Positions 28,919-37,700 of a stretch of DNA of 64,000 nucleotides are shown piece after piece. A program made the position numbers and the translations under genes. The stretch lies in contig PDLQ01000020.1 in assembly GCA_002591745.1 (NCBI GenBank), positions 46,273 through 110,272 on the forward strand, in the 5' to 3' direction. The notes under the pieces are model-generated. The model was not told the origin of the DNA, made no database searches, and saw only the letters and a program-made list of their open reading frames with translations. The stretch comes from Lewinellaceae bacterium SD302 (lineage in GTDB: Bacteria; Bacteroidota; Bacteroidia; Chitinophagales; Saprospiraceae). Positions within the stretch are counted from its first letter, which is position 1, and the number at the start of each line of letters is the position of its first letter.

Positions 28919-30778
28919 TTACCTCATCAACCATTTATTCCGCAGCTTACTCTTCTTCCCGATCTTCAGCCGGAAATTCGGGCTTTCTTTCGCCTCGAAC
29001 TCTCCTCGCTGCTCCTGCCCCAATTGGGTAAAGCCAATGGAGTAAGTTTTGCCCACTTCCAGTTCCGCCACCGCGGCGTCCCAGTCGTCCCTGGTAGCGA
29101 TTTTTTGGCCGTTCAGTTCGGTGATAATGCTGTTGCGGTCGACGCCCGCCGCGTAGAGTGCATCCAGTTCTGCTACTTTGTTAGTCACCTTTACGCCACC
29201 CGTTTCGGTATCCTCGGCCCGGAGTCGGAGATTGGGAAAGGTGACTGTGTCCGGACGCTCGAAACTGACCTCGACATTCATGGGTTCGAACAACTCGTCG
29301 AGGGGCATCAACTCGCTGCCATAGACGTGGCGCTGAAACCATTCTGCCGCCCACTCCGAATCTTCGATGAGGTCGCCGAGTGCTGTTTCCAGGTCATTGA
29401 TGTGGTAAGGAATCTCCGGCTTGCCGTGGCGTTGCCAGACCAGTCGCATCAGTTCATCCAGGTCGTGGCCCTGCTGGCGCAGTTGAATATCGAGGGTGAG
29501 GCCCAATACCGCGCCGTACGGATAATAGCTGACGAAAGTGTTAGCAAAATTATCCTCGTCGTTGGCCGTAGCGGCATCCACGAATGGAGCCTGCTGGCTC
29601 ATCATGATGGGGTTACGGTATTTTCGGCCGGGGCGGTTGTAGACGTAGTTGAGCATACCGCCCAGCCCCTCTACGTAGGCCGTGTCGCTGATGATGCCGC
29701 TGCGTACCAGCGTGAGGTCGTCGTAGTAGCTGGTGAATCCCTCGGCGAACCACAATTCCCCGCTTTGGTTGGCGTGGCTGAAATCGAAAGGTTCCAGGCT
29801 GGCCGGGCGGATACGCTCTACGTTCCAGCAGTGAAAAAATTCGTGGGAGACGGTACCGATCAGTCGGTCAGCGTACTTTTCCAACCCTACGGATGCGCTG
29901 CAGATGGTAGAATTGCGGTGCTCCATCCCATCGCCGCCGATGTAGGGATTATAGCTACACAGAAAGGTGTAGCGGCCATAATCGTAGCGTGGCAGTTCGC
30001 CGTAAACCCGCCGCTGGCTTTCCACGATTTTCTCCACCCAGGCGGTGTAGGCGGCTTTGTCTTCGTCGCTGTCCTCAGTCATGTAAGCCACTTCGATGGT
30101 CTGGTCGCCGTTTTTAAAACTGTGGACGTCAATCTCACCCACCATAGTGGGGGAGTCGTAGAAGTAGTAGTAATTCGGGGCGGCGTACTGGCGGTCGCCC
30201 AGGTCCTCCAACTGACTGGCCACGGTCCATTCCGGGCGTTGGTCTTTGGGGATGACGATTTTCACCGGCCGGTCGTTCAGCTTGTCGCCGAACAGAAAAG
30301 TGGCCGGCATATTCAGGTGGAGTTTACGGTTGTCGATGCCCGAGTAGGTGCCGTCGCCGCCGTTGGCGAAGAGTTTGTAGGTCACCCGCACGCTGCCGTC
30401 GTGGCCGCTTACGATCCAGTCGTTGATGCCGTCGCGGGACACGTCGATCCGCTCGCCTTTGCCATTAAAAGCTTGCACCATATATACGTTTTTAGCAAAA
30501 TTATGCTCGGCGTAACGACCGGGGCTGGCCGTGGGCATTTTGAGGCGAAAAGCACCAGTAGTCACCGCCGGAAAGTCGACGGTGATGTTCAGTTCGTGCT
30601 GCTGCACATTGGTCAGATCCAGCGTGTAGACAATGGTGGCCGGATGGTCTTTTACCCAGGCCAGGGGGGAGTTGGTTTGGGTAGCTAACAACTCCGAGGA
30701 GCCTGCGACGATCACCGCAGGTAATGTAGCAAAGCAAAAGGAAAGGAGGAAGAAGATAGCTCTCGGACGGTACGACAT
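28919..30778 (-). CDS. M61 family metallopeptidase with C-terminal PDZ domain
   Basis: The 619-aa exported peptidase has the M61 zinc site HEFFHCWN (His312, Glu313, His316) followed by VERIRP, and AEGFTSYYDD carrying the third zinc ligand about 30 residues later. A PDZ-like domain occupies about residues 510-600 (ITELNGQKIATRDDWD). Related enzymes are glycyl aminopeptidases. The signal peptide region (FATLPAVIVAGSSELLA) is encoded by sequence that matches the intergenic repeat at 20014-20064, so the leader is probably repeat-derived. The gene is divergent from the thioredoxin-fold gene at 31038 and likely co-transcribed with the CotH gene. Confidence 0.9.
   Translation of the reverse strand: MSYRPRAIFFLLSFCFATLPAVIVAGSSELLATQTNSPLAWVKDHPATIVYTLDLTNVQQHELNITVDFPAVTTGAFRLKMPTASPGRYAEHNFAKNVYMVQAFNGKGERIDVSRDGINDWIVSGHDGSVRVTYKLFANGGDGTYSGIDNRKLHLNMPATFLFGDKLNDRPVKIVIPKDQRPEWTVASQLEDLGDRQYAAPNYYYFYDSPTMVGEIDVHSFKNGDQTIEVAYMTEDSDEDKAAYTAWVEKIVESQRRVYGELPRYDYGRYTFLCSYNPYIGGDGMEHRNSTICSASVGLEKYADRLIGTVSHEFFHCWNVERIRPASLEPFDFSHANQSGELWFAEGFTSYYDDLTLVRSGIISDTAYVEGLGGMLNYVYNRPGRKYRNPIMMSQQAPFVDAATANDEDNFANTFVSYYPYGAVLGLTLDIQLRQQGHDLDELMRLVWQRHGKPEIPYHINDLETALGDLIEDSEWAAEWFQRHVYGSELMPLDELFEPMNVEVSFERPDTVTFPNLRLRAEDTETGGVKVTNKVAELDALYAAGVDRNSIITELNGQKIATRDDWDAAVAELEVGKTYSIGFTQLGQEQRGEFEAKESPNFRLKIGKKSKLRNKWLMR
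30668..30735 (-). repeat. CAAAGTAGC-family repeat inside M61 signal peptide codons
   Basis: Read on the minus strand, TTTGCTACATTACCTGCGG ... GGCTCCTCGGAGTTGTTAGC aligns with the reverse complement of 20014-20064 over about 45 bp with about five differences. Confidence 0.7.
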
Positions 30779-30919
30779 AGATGCTTCGGATTGATTGTTG
30801 GGGATGGCGAAGTTAATGATGAGCCAGTCAATAATTGAAAATTGGGTGATTTGTTAAACTATTGGTTCTGGTATTGTCGTTTAGTAGACCGGGCAGCTTT
30901 CAGCAATCATCGGAAGGTG

Positions 30920-30998
30920 CCGGGGTCGAGGACCTCTGGTCCGAGTGTCGCTTTTGCCGGCCTAACGAGTACCTCGGACCGGAGGTCCTCGACCCCGG
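30920..30998. repeat. 79-bp inverted-repeat element in divergent promoter region
   Basis: 26-bp arms, starting CCGGGGTCGAGGACCTC and ending GAGGTCCTCGACCCCGG, pair with a single mismatch around a 27-bp loop. One arm plus adjacent bases (CGAGGACCTCCGGTCCGAGG) recurs at 34685-34720. Confidence 0.85.
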
Positions 30999-31008
30999 GA
31001 AACCGTAT

Positions 31009-31016
31009 TACCTTTG
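31009..31016 (+). promoter_or_regulatory. Possible Bacteroidota -7 element
   Basis: TACCTTTG matches the TAnnTTTG consensus 21 bp before the start codon at 31038. No clear TTG -33 element precedes it, because that position falls in the hairpin at 30920-30998. Confidence 0.4.
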
Positions 31017-31037
31017 CCCCCCGCTTAAAAAACTACA

Positions 31038-32480
31038 ATGAAACGTTTTTCCACACTACTCTCCCTCTGCTTATTCCTGGTGGGCATTGGCTTATCCGCC
31101 CAGACCACGAACTACCACATCACTTTCGAGATCGAGAATTACGATCAGGATATTCTGACCATCGCCAACAACATGCTCAAGCAGCAATACGTGGTGGATA
31201 CCCTGCGCCGGGCCGAAGACGGCAAATTCCACTTTCAAAGTGATACCTCTGAATTGAATAAAGGCATCTATCTGGCCGTACTGGCTCCGGATAACGATTA
31301 TTTTCAATTCATGGTCGGCAATGAGGAGCCGACGTTCGAGTTGAAAGGCGATAAAAACAACCTCGCCGTCATGGAAACCAGGGGCAGCGCCGAAAACAAA
31401 CGCTTCTTCGATTACCTGACCTTTATTGGAAGCCAAAGGAAAACCGACTTCGAGCTTTCCGAAAAGCTGAAAAATCCTCAGTTGGCTGCCGGTGAAAAGG
31501 AAAAACTGGAAGCCGAGCGTGAAGAGATTGATAAGAATGTCAAACAATACCAGGAAGACCTGATCAATAATCACTCCGAAACTTTTGCCGCCGCCATCAT
31601 CAGGGCCAACAAGCCCGTTTCTCCTCCTGCCTATACGGATCTGCCCGAAGAAAAACGCCGCGAAAAGCAGTGGCGCTATATGCAAAAGCACTACTTCGAT
31701 AACCTTGATCTGAGTGACCAGCGCCTGCTGCGTACGCCTTTCCTGTTCGAACGGATCGACTACTACGTGCATAAACTTCACGTTAAACATCCCGACAGTA
31801 TTGCACTGGCCATCGGTAAAGTGTTGGAGCAGATGGAGCCGGGTACCGACATGCTCAAGGTTTACCTGAGTCATTACCTCAATGAAGCGGCCCGTTCAAA
31901 AGTGGTGGGGATGGATGCCATCTACGTTTACCTCATCGATAACTACTACAACAAAGGACTGGCACCCTGGGCGGACGAAGACATGCTGCGCAAATTCCGC
32001 GAGAACGCCGATAAGCTCCGTCCCATTCTGATCGGAAAGACCGCTCCGGACATCAAAATGCAGAAGCGCGATGGTAGCTCCGTAAGTCTCCACGAGGTAG
32101 ACAGTGACTATACCATTCTATACTTCTGGCAGTACGAGTGTGGCCACTGTCAGAAAAGCACGCCGGTAATGAAGGAGTTCTACGAGAAATGGAAAGACCA
32201 GGGTGTTGAACTTTTTGCCGTTTGTACCAAAGTGGGCAAAGAAGCCGACGGTTGCTGGGACTACATTGATGAAAAAGAGATCTCTGACTGGATGCACACC
32301 GTAGATCCCTACCTGCGCAGTAAATTCGTCAAGCTCTACGACGTCTACCAAACGCCGTCCGTTTTCGTACTGGACAAGGACAAAAAGATCGTCAGCAAAA
32401 AGATCGGTGCCGAGCAACTCGATGACCTGATGACCCGCCTCAAAGAGATGGAAGCCACTGAAGAAGAAAGCGGACGATAA
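31038..32480 (+). CDS. Thioredoxin-fold protein, TlpA/ResA-like
   Basis: The 480-aa product has a signal peptide (LCLFLVGIGLSA), a beta-rich N-terminal part resembling the DUF4369/DUF5106 class, a charged helical middle and a C-terminal thioredoxin domain (about residues 330-470). The redox motif is C368-G-H-C371 in FWQYECGHCQKSTP. A conserved cis-proline region follows (YDVYQTPSVFVLD). It is likely a periplasmic thiol-disulfide oxidoreductase. The stop TAA shares its last base with the next start (TAATG), so it is coupled to the small membrane protein. Confidence 0.85.
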   Translation: MKRFSTLLSLCLFLVGIGLSAQTTNYHITFEIENYDQDILTIANNMLKQQYVVDTLRRAEDGKFHFQSDTSELNKGIYLAVLAPDNDYFQFMVGNEEPTFELKGDKNNLAVMETRGSAENKRFFDYLTFIGSQRKTDFELSEKLKNPQLAAGEKEKLEAEREEIDKNVKQYQEDLINNHSETFAAAIIRANKPVSPPAYTDLPEEKRREKQWRYMQKHYFDNLDLSDQRLLRTPFLFERIDYYVHKLHVKHPDSIALAIGKVLEQMEPGTDMLKVYLSHYLNEAARSKVVGMDAIYVYLIDNYYNKGLAPWADEDMLRKFRENADKLRPILIGKTAPDIKMQKRDGSSVSLHEVDSDYTILYFWQYECGHCQKSTPVMKEFYEKWKDQGVELFAVCTKVGKEADGCWDYIDEKEISDWMHTVDPYLRSKFVKLYDVYQTPSVFVLDKDKKIVSKKIGAEQLDDLMTRLKEMEATEEESGR

Positions 32481-32932
32481 TGTCATTACTCCTCCTACAA
32501 GCCAATTGGACCGTTTTTGAACCAGAGTTAGGTGACCTATGGTTTGGCCTCCTCGCCAGCGTCGTGCTATTTGTGGTTTTCGCCATTGGAGGCTTCTGGC
32601 TTTACGGTTCCAAGAATAAGGACGCCCGTCTCAAGGTAGTTGTGCCAATGCTTTGCTACATCGCCAGCCTGTTGGCACTGGTAAGTGTTGGCGGCCATTA
32701 CCTGACCATGCTGAAATACCCTGAAGTTGCCCTGAATACCACCAAGATCCGGGTCGATGGAGAAGAGAGCAGCCGCCCCCGGCCAGACCGGATTCGCATG
32801 GAGACCGTCAACGCAGCTCTCACCGGCGATGCTTCCCAGATATTGATGATTCAGTTGAGTGGTGGAAAAACCATTGCTCTGCCCGATGATCGTTATCCGG
32901 TACCTGAAATTATGAATCTTTTAACTAAATAA
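32480..32932 (+). CDS. Small membrane protein of unknown function
   Basis: The 150-aa product has two membrane helices (about residues 20-42 and 53-75) and a C-terminal soluble domain. The soluble part contains a short strand pattern ending in GGKTIALPDDRYPVP. No family is recognised. Translational coupling (TAATG) to the thioredoxin-fold gene suggests it works with it in the envelope. Confidence 0.65.
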   Translation: MSLLLLQANWTVFEPELGDLWFGLLASVVLFVVFAIGGFWLYGSKNKDARLKVVVPMLCYIASLLALVSVGGHYLTMLKYPEVALNTTKIRVDGEESSRPRPDRIRMETVNAALTGDASQILMIQLSGGKTIALPDDRYPVPEIMNLLTK

Positions 32933-33014
32933 GTCTACAACTTACCGAACATCAGTTGCTTACGGCTGTTTTACTTTATATACCAAATGATTTAATTTTT
33001 AATTAATAATCCAC

Positions 33015-33374
33015 ATGTCTAACAACAATCACACTCCCCGCAAAAAAAGTAATTCAGGATGGGCCCTTGGTCTCGGTCTTTTGGCCGGTGCTGCTATCGG
33101 TTACTATCTTAATTCCAACGAGGGTCGCCGGATGCGCAACAACATCCAATCCGAATTCAACGACTACGGCAATCAGATCGGTGGCATCGCTACCGAAGCC
33201 GGACGCTTGGCTTCCAACTACGCTAATGAGGCCAGATTCAAAAGTCAGCAATTGGCTAATAATGCCCGCAATAAAGCGAGCGAACTCGCTGATTCTACCC
33301 GCCAGTCCATCAACTCAGGTAAAGACTGGGTAACCACCAAGGCCGGCGAAGTAAAGTCTACCGTAGTAGGATAA
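33015..33374 (+). CDS. YtxH domain protein
   Basis: The 119-aa product has an N-terminal glycine-rich membrane segment (WALGLGLLAGAAIGYYL) followed by NSNEGRRMR, the signature of the YtxH family. A long amphipathic helix then runs to the end. YtxH proteins are small stress-associated membrane proteins of unclear function. A good terminator follows 37 bp after the stop. Confidence 0.85.
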   Translation: MSNNNHTPRKKSNSGWALGLGLLAGAAIGYYLNSNEGRRMRNNIQSEFNDYGNQIGGIATEAGRLASNYANEARFKSQQLANNARNKASELADSTRQSINSGKDWVTTKAGEVKSTVVG

Positions 33375-33410
33375 GTCTGCAGGACTAACTACCAAACAGA
33401 AAACTAATTT

Positions 33411-33438
33411 GCCCTTTGATCTTCACTGATCAAGGGGC
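33411..33438 (+). terminator. Rho-independent terminator after YtxH gene
   Basis: GCCCTTTGATC and GATCAAGGGGC form an 11-bp stem (one G-T pair) with a 6-nt loop. ATTTTATTTA follows. Confidence 0.8.
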
Positions 33439-33447
33439 ATTTTATTT

Positions 33448-33609
33448 ATACTCCCTTCGGGCACAAGAGGTGAAAATTTGACGAGCTGATTTTTTCGGCC
33501 GGCAAACTGGCGAGATGAAGGCATAGCCATAGCTACGGCAAGACTCGGCGGTGAAGTCAGGCGGAAAAAGCGGCCGTCAAAAATCACCTGGTGTGCCCGA
33601 GGGGAGTAT
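33448..33609. mobile_element. 162-bp inverted-repeat (MITE-like) element
   Basis: Terminal arms ATACTCCCTTCGGGCACA (33448 on) and TGTGCCCGAGGGGAGTAT (to 33609) match in 23 of 26 positions across the full arms. Inside, TTTCGGCCG and CGGCCGTC form a second, inner pairing. It has no ORF and lies between convergent genes. Confidence 0.7.
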
Positions 33610-33675
33610 AACGCAACTGGCGGGCATCTTTATGACTTTATGATAGATGTCCACCTTGCTCCAGCTTTTTGTGCT

Positions 33676-34668
33676 TTAAAAATCCTCGGGTCGCATCCCG
33701 GTTTTATATTTCTTTCCGAAGCCCGAATTGTTTGGTGCGTAATCTCCCGTGATCTCCGCATCAAAGCCCGTCTCCGGGATGTCATTCTCTTGACCCATTG
33801 CCCAGGCGATACCGTTTATCGTCATTTTTCTGAACGCTGCTACTTTGAAGTCAAAAGGATGACCCAGCGTAGTGAAAAATACCCTGGCCCCCGCGTAAGT
33901 CTTAGTCCAGGCCACCGGCTGCACGGGAGGGAATTGATCGAGCCGACCTTCCATTTCGTGCTTGCTTCTGAGCGTTTTACCGTGGAGCAGGGGAGCCGTG
34001 TCTTCTCCAGATAAGGACCAGTCGCCACCATCTACGTGATAGAGCCAGGAATAAGTACTGAAGGTGTCTACGCCGTTTAAGATCGGATGATTCATTTGTG
34101 CCTCTACTGGAGTAACGGCCGTCAGTTTCCCGTGGCCATCCGCGAAGTGACCGTGGTGGGTGATCCACTGCTGGCCGAATACCTTGGTGGGCCATTCGTT
34201 GTTCATGCTTGCTGCGGCAATGCTATCTTCCTCATAGAAAAAAGCGTGGGTGGAGGTACGAAAACCTACTATGGGCTTCCCACTTTCGGCAAAATCTGTG
34301 ATGTGCTTCCGCTCCACCGCCGGCAGGTTGCGGAAGCGGGTGAACAGCACCATCAAATCCGCCGAGTCCAGCGCAGCCAGGCCCTGTATGTGATCCGTCC
34401 GGTTAGGGTCTACGTAGCCGTTGCTGTCTACCGAAAATAATACCCGGGTTTCTACGCCGAGTTCCCGTTCTACCAGCCTGGCCAGCATGGGCATACTTTC
34501 TTCGGAGCGGTATTCTTCGTCGCCGGTGACGAATACGATGCGGTAGGGCTGAGCTTCAGTTAGGGTATTTGGGCTGCCAAAGTAGCAATGTTGAAGGAGC
34601 ATCAGAATGCTGATGGCTAACGATACAAGGAAGATATTCGAATAGTATTTCATGATCGTTCTTTTCAA
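33676..34668 (-). CDS. ThuA-like domain protein
   Basis: The 330-aa product has an export signal (NIFLVSLAISILMLLQHC; cysteine 28 could be lipidated). A ThuA-like amidotransferase-fold domain follows (IVFVTGDEEYRSEESMP, PIVGFRTSTHAF, QQWITHHGHF, HPILNGVD, TLGHPFDF). ThuA proteins are linked to trehalose and other disaccharide use and to keto-sugar formation. The codons for QHCYFGSP fall in a CAAAGTAGC-family repeat (34578-34592). It lies 116 bp from the SGNH/propeller/cytochrome gene on the same strand, and both families recur in carbohydrate-use loci. Confidence 0.85.
   Translation of the reverse strand: MKRTIMKYYSNIFLVSLAISILMLLQHCYFGSPNTLTEAQPYRIVFVTGDEEYRSEESMPMLARLVERELGVETRVLFSVDSNGYVDPNRTDHIQGLAALDSADLMVLFTRFRNLPAVERKHITDFAESGKPIVGFRTSTHAFFYEEDSIAAASMNNEWPTKVFGQQWITHHGHFADGHGKLTAVTPVEAQMNHPILNGVDTFSTYSWLYHVDGGDWSLSGEDTAPLLHGKTLRSKHEMEGRLDQFPPVQPVAWTKTYAGARVFFTTLGHPFDFKVAAFRKMTINGIAWAMGQENDIPETGFDAEITGDYAPNNSGFGKKYKTGMRPEDF
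34578..34592 (-). repeat. CAAAGTAGC-family repeat inside ThuA leader codons
   Basis: CAAAGTAGCAATGTT, 15 bp identical to 26319-26333 and 60384-60398, covers the codons around Cys28 of the ThuA protein. Confidence 0.65.
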
Positions 34669-34684
34669 AAACTTCGTAAGGAAC

Positions 34685-34720
34685 TCGGGGCCGAGGACCT
34701 CCGGTCCGAGGTACTCGTTA
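34685..34720. repeat. Half copy of the 79-bp inverted-repeat element
   Basis: This segment matches the right arm and loop border of 30920-30998 (reverse complement) in all but about one position. The second arm is degenerate (to about 34,770). Confidence 0.7.
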
Positions 34721-34784
34721 TAGCGGTAAACCTAACTATCGGACCGTCCCGATTAATTTGGGGCTCGATCCAAATTTCGTCAAT

Positions 34785-37700
34785 TTACTCTTCGGGCTCC
34801 ATAGGATGAGCAGCCAATAATTCCTCCGGAGAATAGAAGCCTTCCTTGTCCTTTGTTGTTTCCCGAACCCGTGCTACCTCCTCCGGCTGTATAACCGACG
34901 ACCGATTACTAAAGGCATTGCGTACAAAGGTCAGCACATCGGCAATTTCCCGATCGTTCAGCATTCCCCCGTAAGGTGTCATGGGTACCTGTCCGGGATA
35001 CTTTTTGCCCAGCACCTCAATGGGGCCATACAAGCCATTAAGGGTCAGTTTGATCAGTCTTTCAGTGTCGCCGTTTGCCCAGCGGGTGCCGTCCAGAGGA
35101 GGGAAACCGCTGGCTGCCAATCCTTTGCCACTCATCTGATGGCAGGTGCCACAGTAGCCGTCGCGCTTGTAAATTTCCTGACCGCGCATGAAGCTGCCAT
35201 AAGCTTCTCCTTCCGGGTGTTGGGGCAACAACACAACTTCATCCACGGCTACGGTATCGTTGTGGAGGTAGGCCTTGGCGTAGGAATACCATTCGGTCAT
35301 CGGTTCGTCCATGGCTTGTTCGAATACGGCCGTCAAAATTTCATCGCCGGTTGCTTCGTCCAACCAGCTGGCGGCAATCATGGCTTCGGTCCTGACCCGG
35401 GGGTGTTCATCAAGGGCGGCCCGGAGGAAAAGAGCTTTAGCATTTTCCAGGCGATGATGAGTGTAGCGGATTACCCTGGTGGCGGCGGCTCTGGCCCGAA
35501 AGTCACGGGCGTCGAGCAACTGGTCGAGTAGCCTTTCATCGATACGATTGATCCCCCAGCTTACCCAGAGCGCTTCGGTAAGGTGTTGCTCGTAATTTTG
35601 ATCGCGGGGGCTAAGGTTTTTGATCCATTGGCTCAGTGCGGCAGCCACCAGGTCGGCATCGCGGCCCCGTAATTCCCTTCGGGTCCGGTAGCGGCTACGG
35701 TATTCCGGGAGTTTCAGGTTGTCGAGCAGTTGTGGGATACCGGCTCCGGCAATTTTTGCTGGTTCCACCAAGGGGCGGCCGGGATAGGTGATGCGGTAGA
35801 TCCTTCCGTGAACGTGGTCGCGCAGAGGGTCGCGGGCATTGTGCTGCATGTGACCGATGAGGACATTGTGCCAGTCGATCAAATAGAGCGAACCATCGGG
35901 GGCGAATTCCAGGTCGACCGGCCGGAAGTTCGGATCACTGCCAGTGAGTAAATCCTGGCGGAAGCGACTGGTAAAGTCTGCCCCATTGTCCAGCATGCGG
36001 TGCTGCTTAATGCCCAGGAAACCGATCACATTGCAGAGTAACAGGTCGCCCTGTACTTCATCCGGAAAATGACGGCTGCTCACAAACTCCAGGCCGGAAG
36101 TAGGCCTTACCCGTGCCTTCTCTTCGATAATATCCGCCGAGCGTGGGGTGCTTTTTCCGTATTTCGGTTTAATGGAACTAGGGGTCATCCAGTGGACCTT
36201 CGTTCCGGAGGTTTCGGCGAAGAAAGGCTGCCCCCACTCATCGAAGGCGATGCCCCAGGGGTTGGGCATGTCGACCTGAGCAGTACGCTCCATTTTACGG
36301 GTCTGCGGACTATAACGCCAGAAACCGCTCCAGGAAGCATTTTGTGGACCGTAGGGTGTTTCCAGATTAGAGTAAAGAAAAATGCCCTCACCCATGTAAA
36401 TCGCCCCGGAGGGGTCGGCACAAAAAGCACTGATGGCGTGGTGGGTATCGTGGTCGTCAAAACCGCTGAGGATGATCTCTTTTTTGTCGGCCTTGTCGTC
36501 TCCATCCGTGTCGGAGAGTAGGACGAGGTTAGGAGCCTGGGAAACGTAGACGCCCTCCGGAGCGAACTCAAAGCCGATCGGCAAACTCAGTCCGTCGGCC
36601 CAGACGGTAGATTTATCCGCTTTACCGTCTTTATCCGTGTCTTCCAGGATGAGAAGTTTATCGTTGGGGCGTTCGGCACCCGGTTTGTAGTGCGGATAGC
36701 TTTCCAGGGTGGCCACCCAAAGACGGCCCTGATTATCAAAAGAGAGCTGAGCGGGGTTGGCCAGTTCCGGAAAATCTTCTTCGCTGGCGAATAGTTCGAT
36801 CCGGTAGCCCGGAGGAAGGGAAAGGTTAGACAGCGCCTCATCGCCATACTGGTAACTGGTGGGATTTTCGGTGGTGTCATAATTGGTTTCAACCGGCGGT
36901 AATGGATGAGTCTGAGCGTCCAATTTCGGCAGGTCGATCACTTCCCCCTGAGCAGCGTCCCAGATAGCCCGGTCGCGAATGGCCGTCAATTCCCGGACCT
37001 TTTGGAATTCATCGGGGTAGTTGTCCGGCCCGTAGGGATTGTAACGCACGCCGTAAGCGTGGACGCCGTTGGGAATTTTGAAGTCGTTGTGCCAGAAGAA
37101 ATTTTTGTCCTGAACGGCGGCGTGGACGGCATCGCGGCGTTCTGCTTGTTCGGCCTGAATGGTGCCGCCGAAGATGGCTTCGCCCAGATAACTGGCCAGT
37201 TTTTGATAACCTTTTTCGTTGAGCTGGAGACCATCGGTGGTCATTTGGGCTTCAAAGTACCAAAGCTGGCTGGGGTGAAAAAGGTCGATGAAGGGAAGAT
37301 CGAATTCACTGGCTACTTCCTGAATAATATTAGTGTAGAGTTCCAGGTGCTCATTCTCCTTTTTCCCGTCTGGATAATGCTCGTCTGCTGATTCAATGTC
37401 TTCAAAAGCGATGGGGGAGACGAGGGTGAGTTTTACGGGCTTGGTGGCACGGTATTGCTGGGCGAGGGTATGTTTCACGAAAGCGGATAACTCCGCTCGG
37501 AAATTTTCGGCTCCTGCTTCCCCGGCAAAAGAACTGGCTCCGCCAAAGAAGGCGATGATGTGGTCCGGGGCCAGGCGGGTGAGCCACTCATCCGGTGTTT
37601 CCAGATGGCCTTCGCTGTGAAAACGTTGTCGGTCGGGATGAAAGTCCTCGGCCCCCGGAAAAGCCCAGGGAGTAGCCCGACCGGAGCGAGGGCGAAAACC

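Noticed and set aside
28901..30688. 595-codon open frame on the plus strand opposite the M61 protease
   Set aside because: It is antisense to a gene with complete catalytic motifs, has no signal or domain and follows the codon structure of the minus gene. It is a long shadow frame.
3665..33853. Additional CAAAGTAGC matches inside coding regions (3665, 12841, 27265, 29171, 33838)
   Set aside because: Each encodes Lys-Val-Ala in frame in a conserved protein context, so codon choice can explain them. They were not counted as members of the intergenic family.
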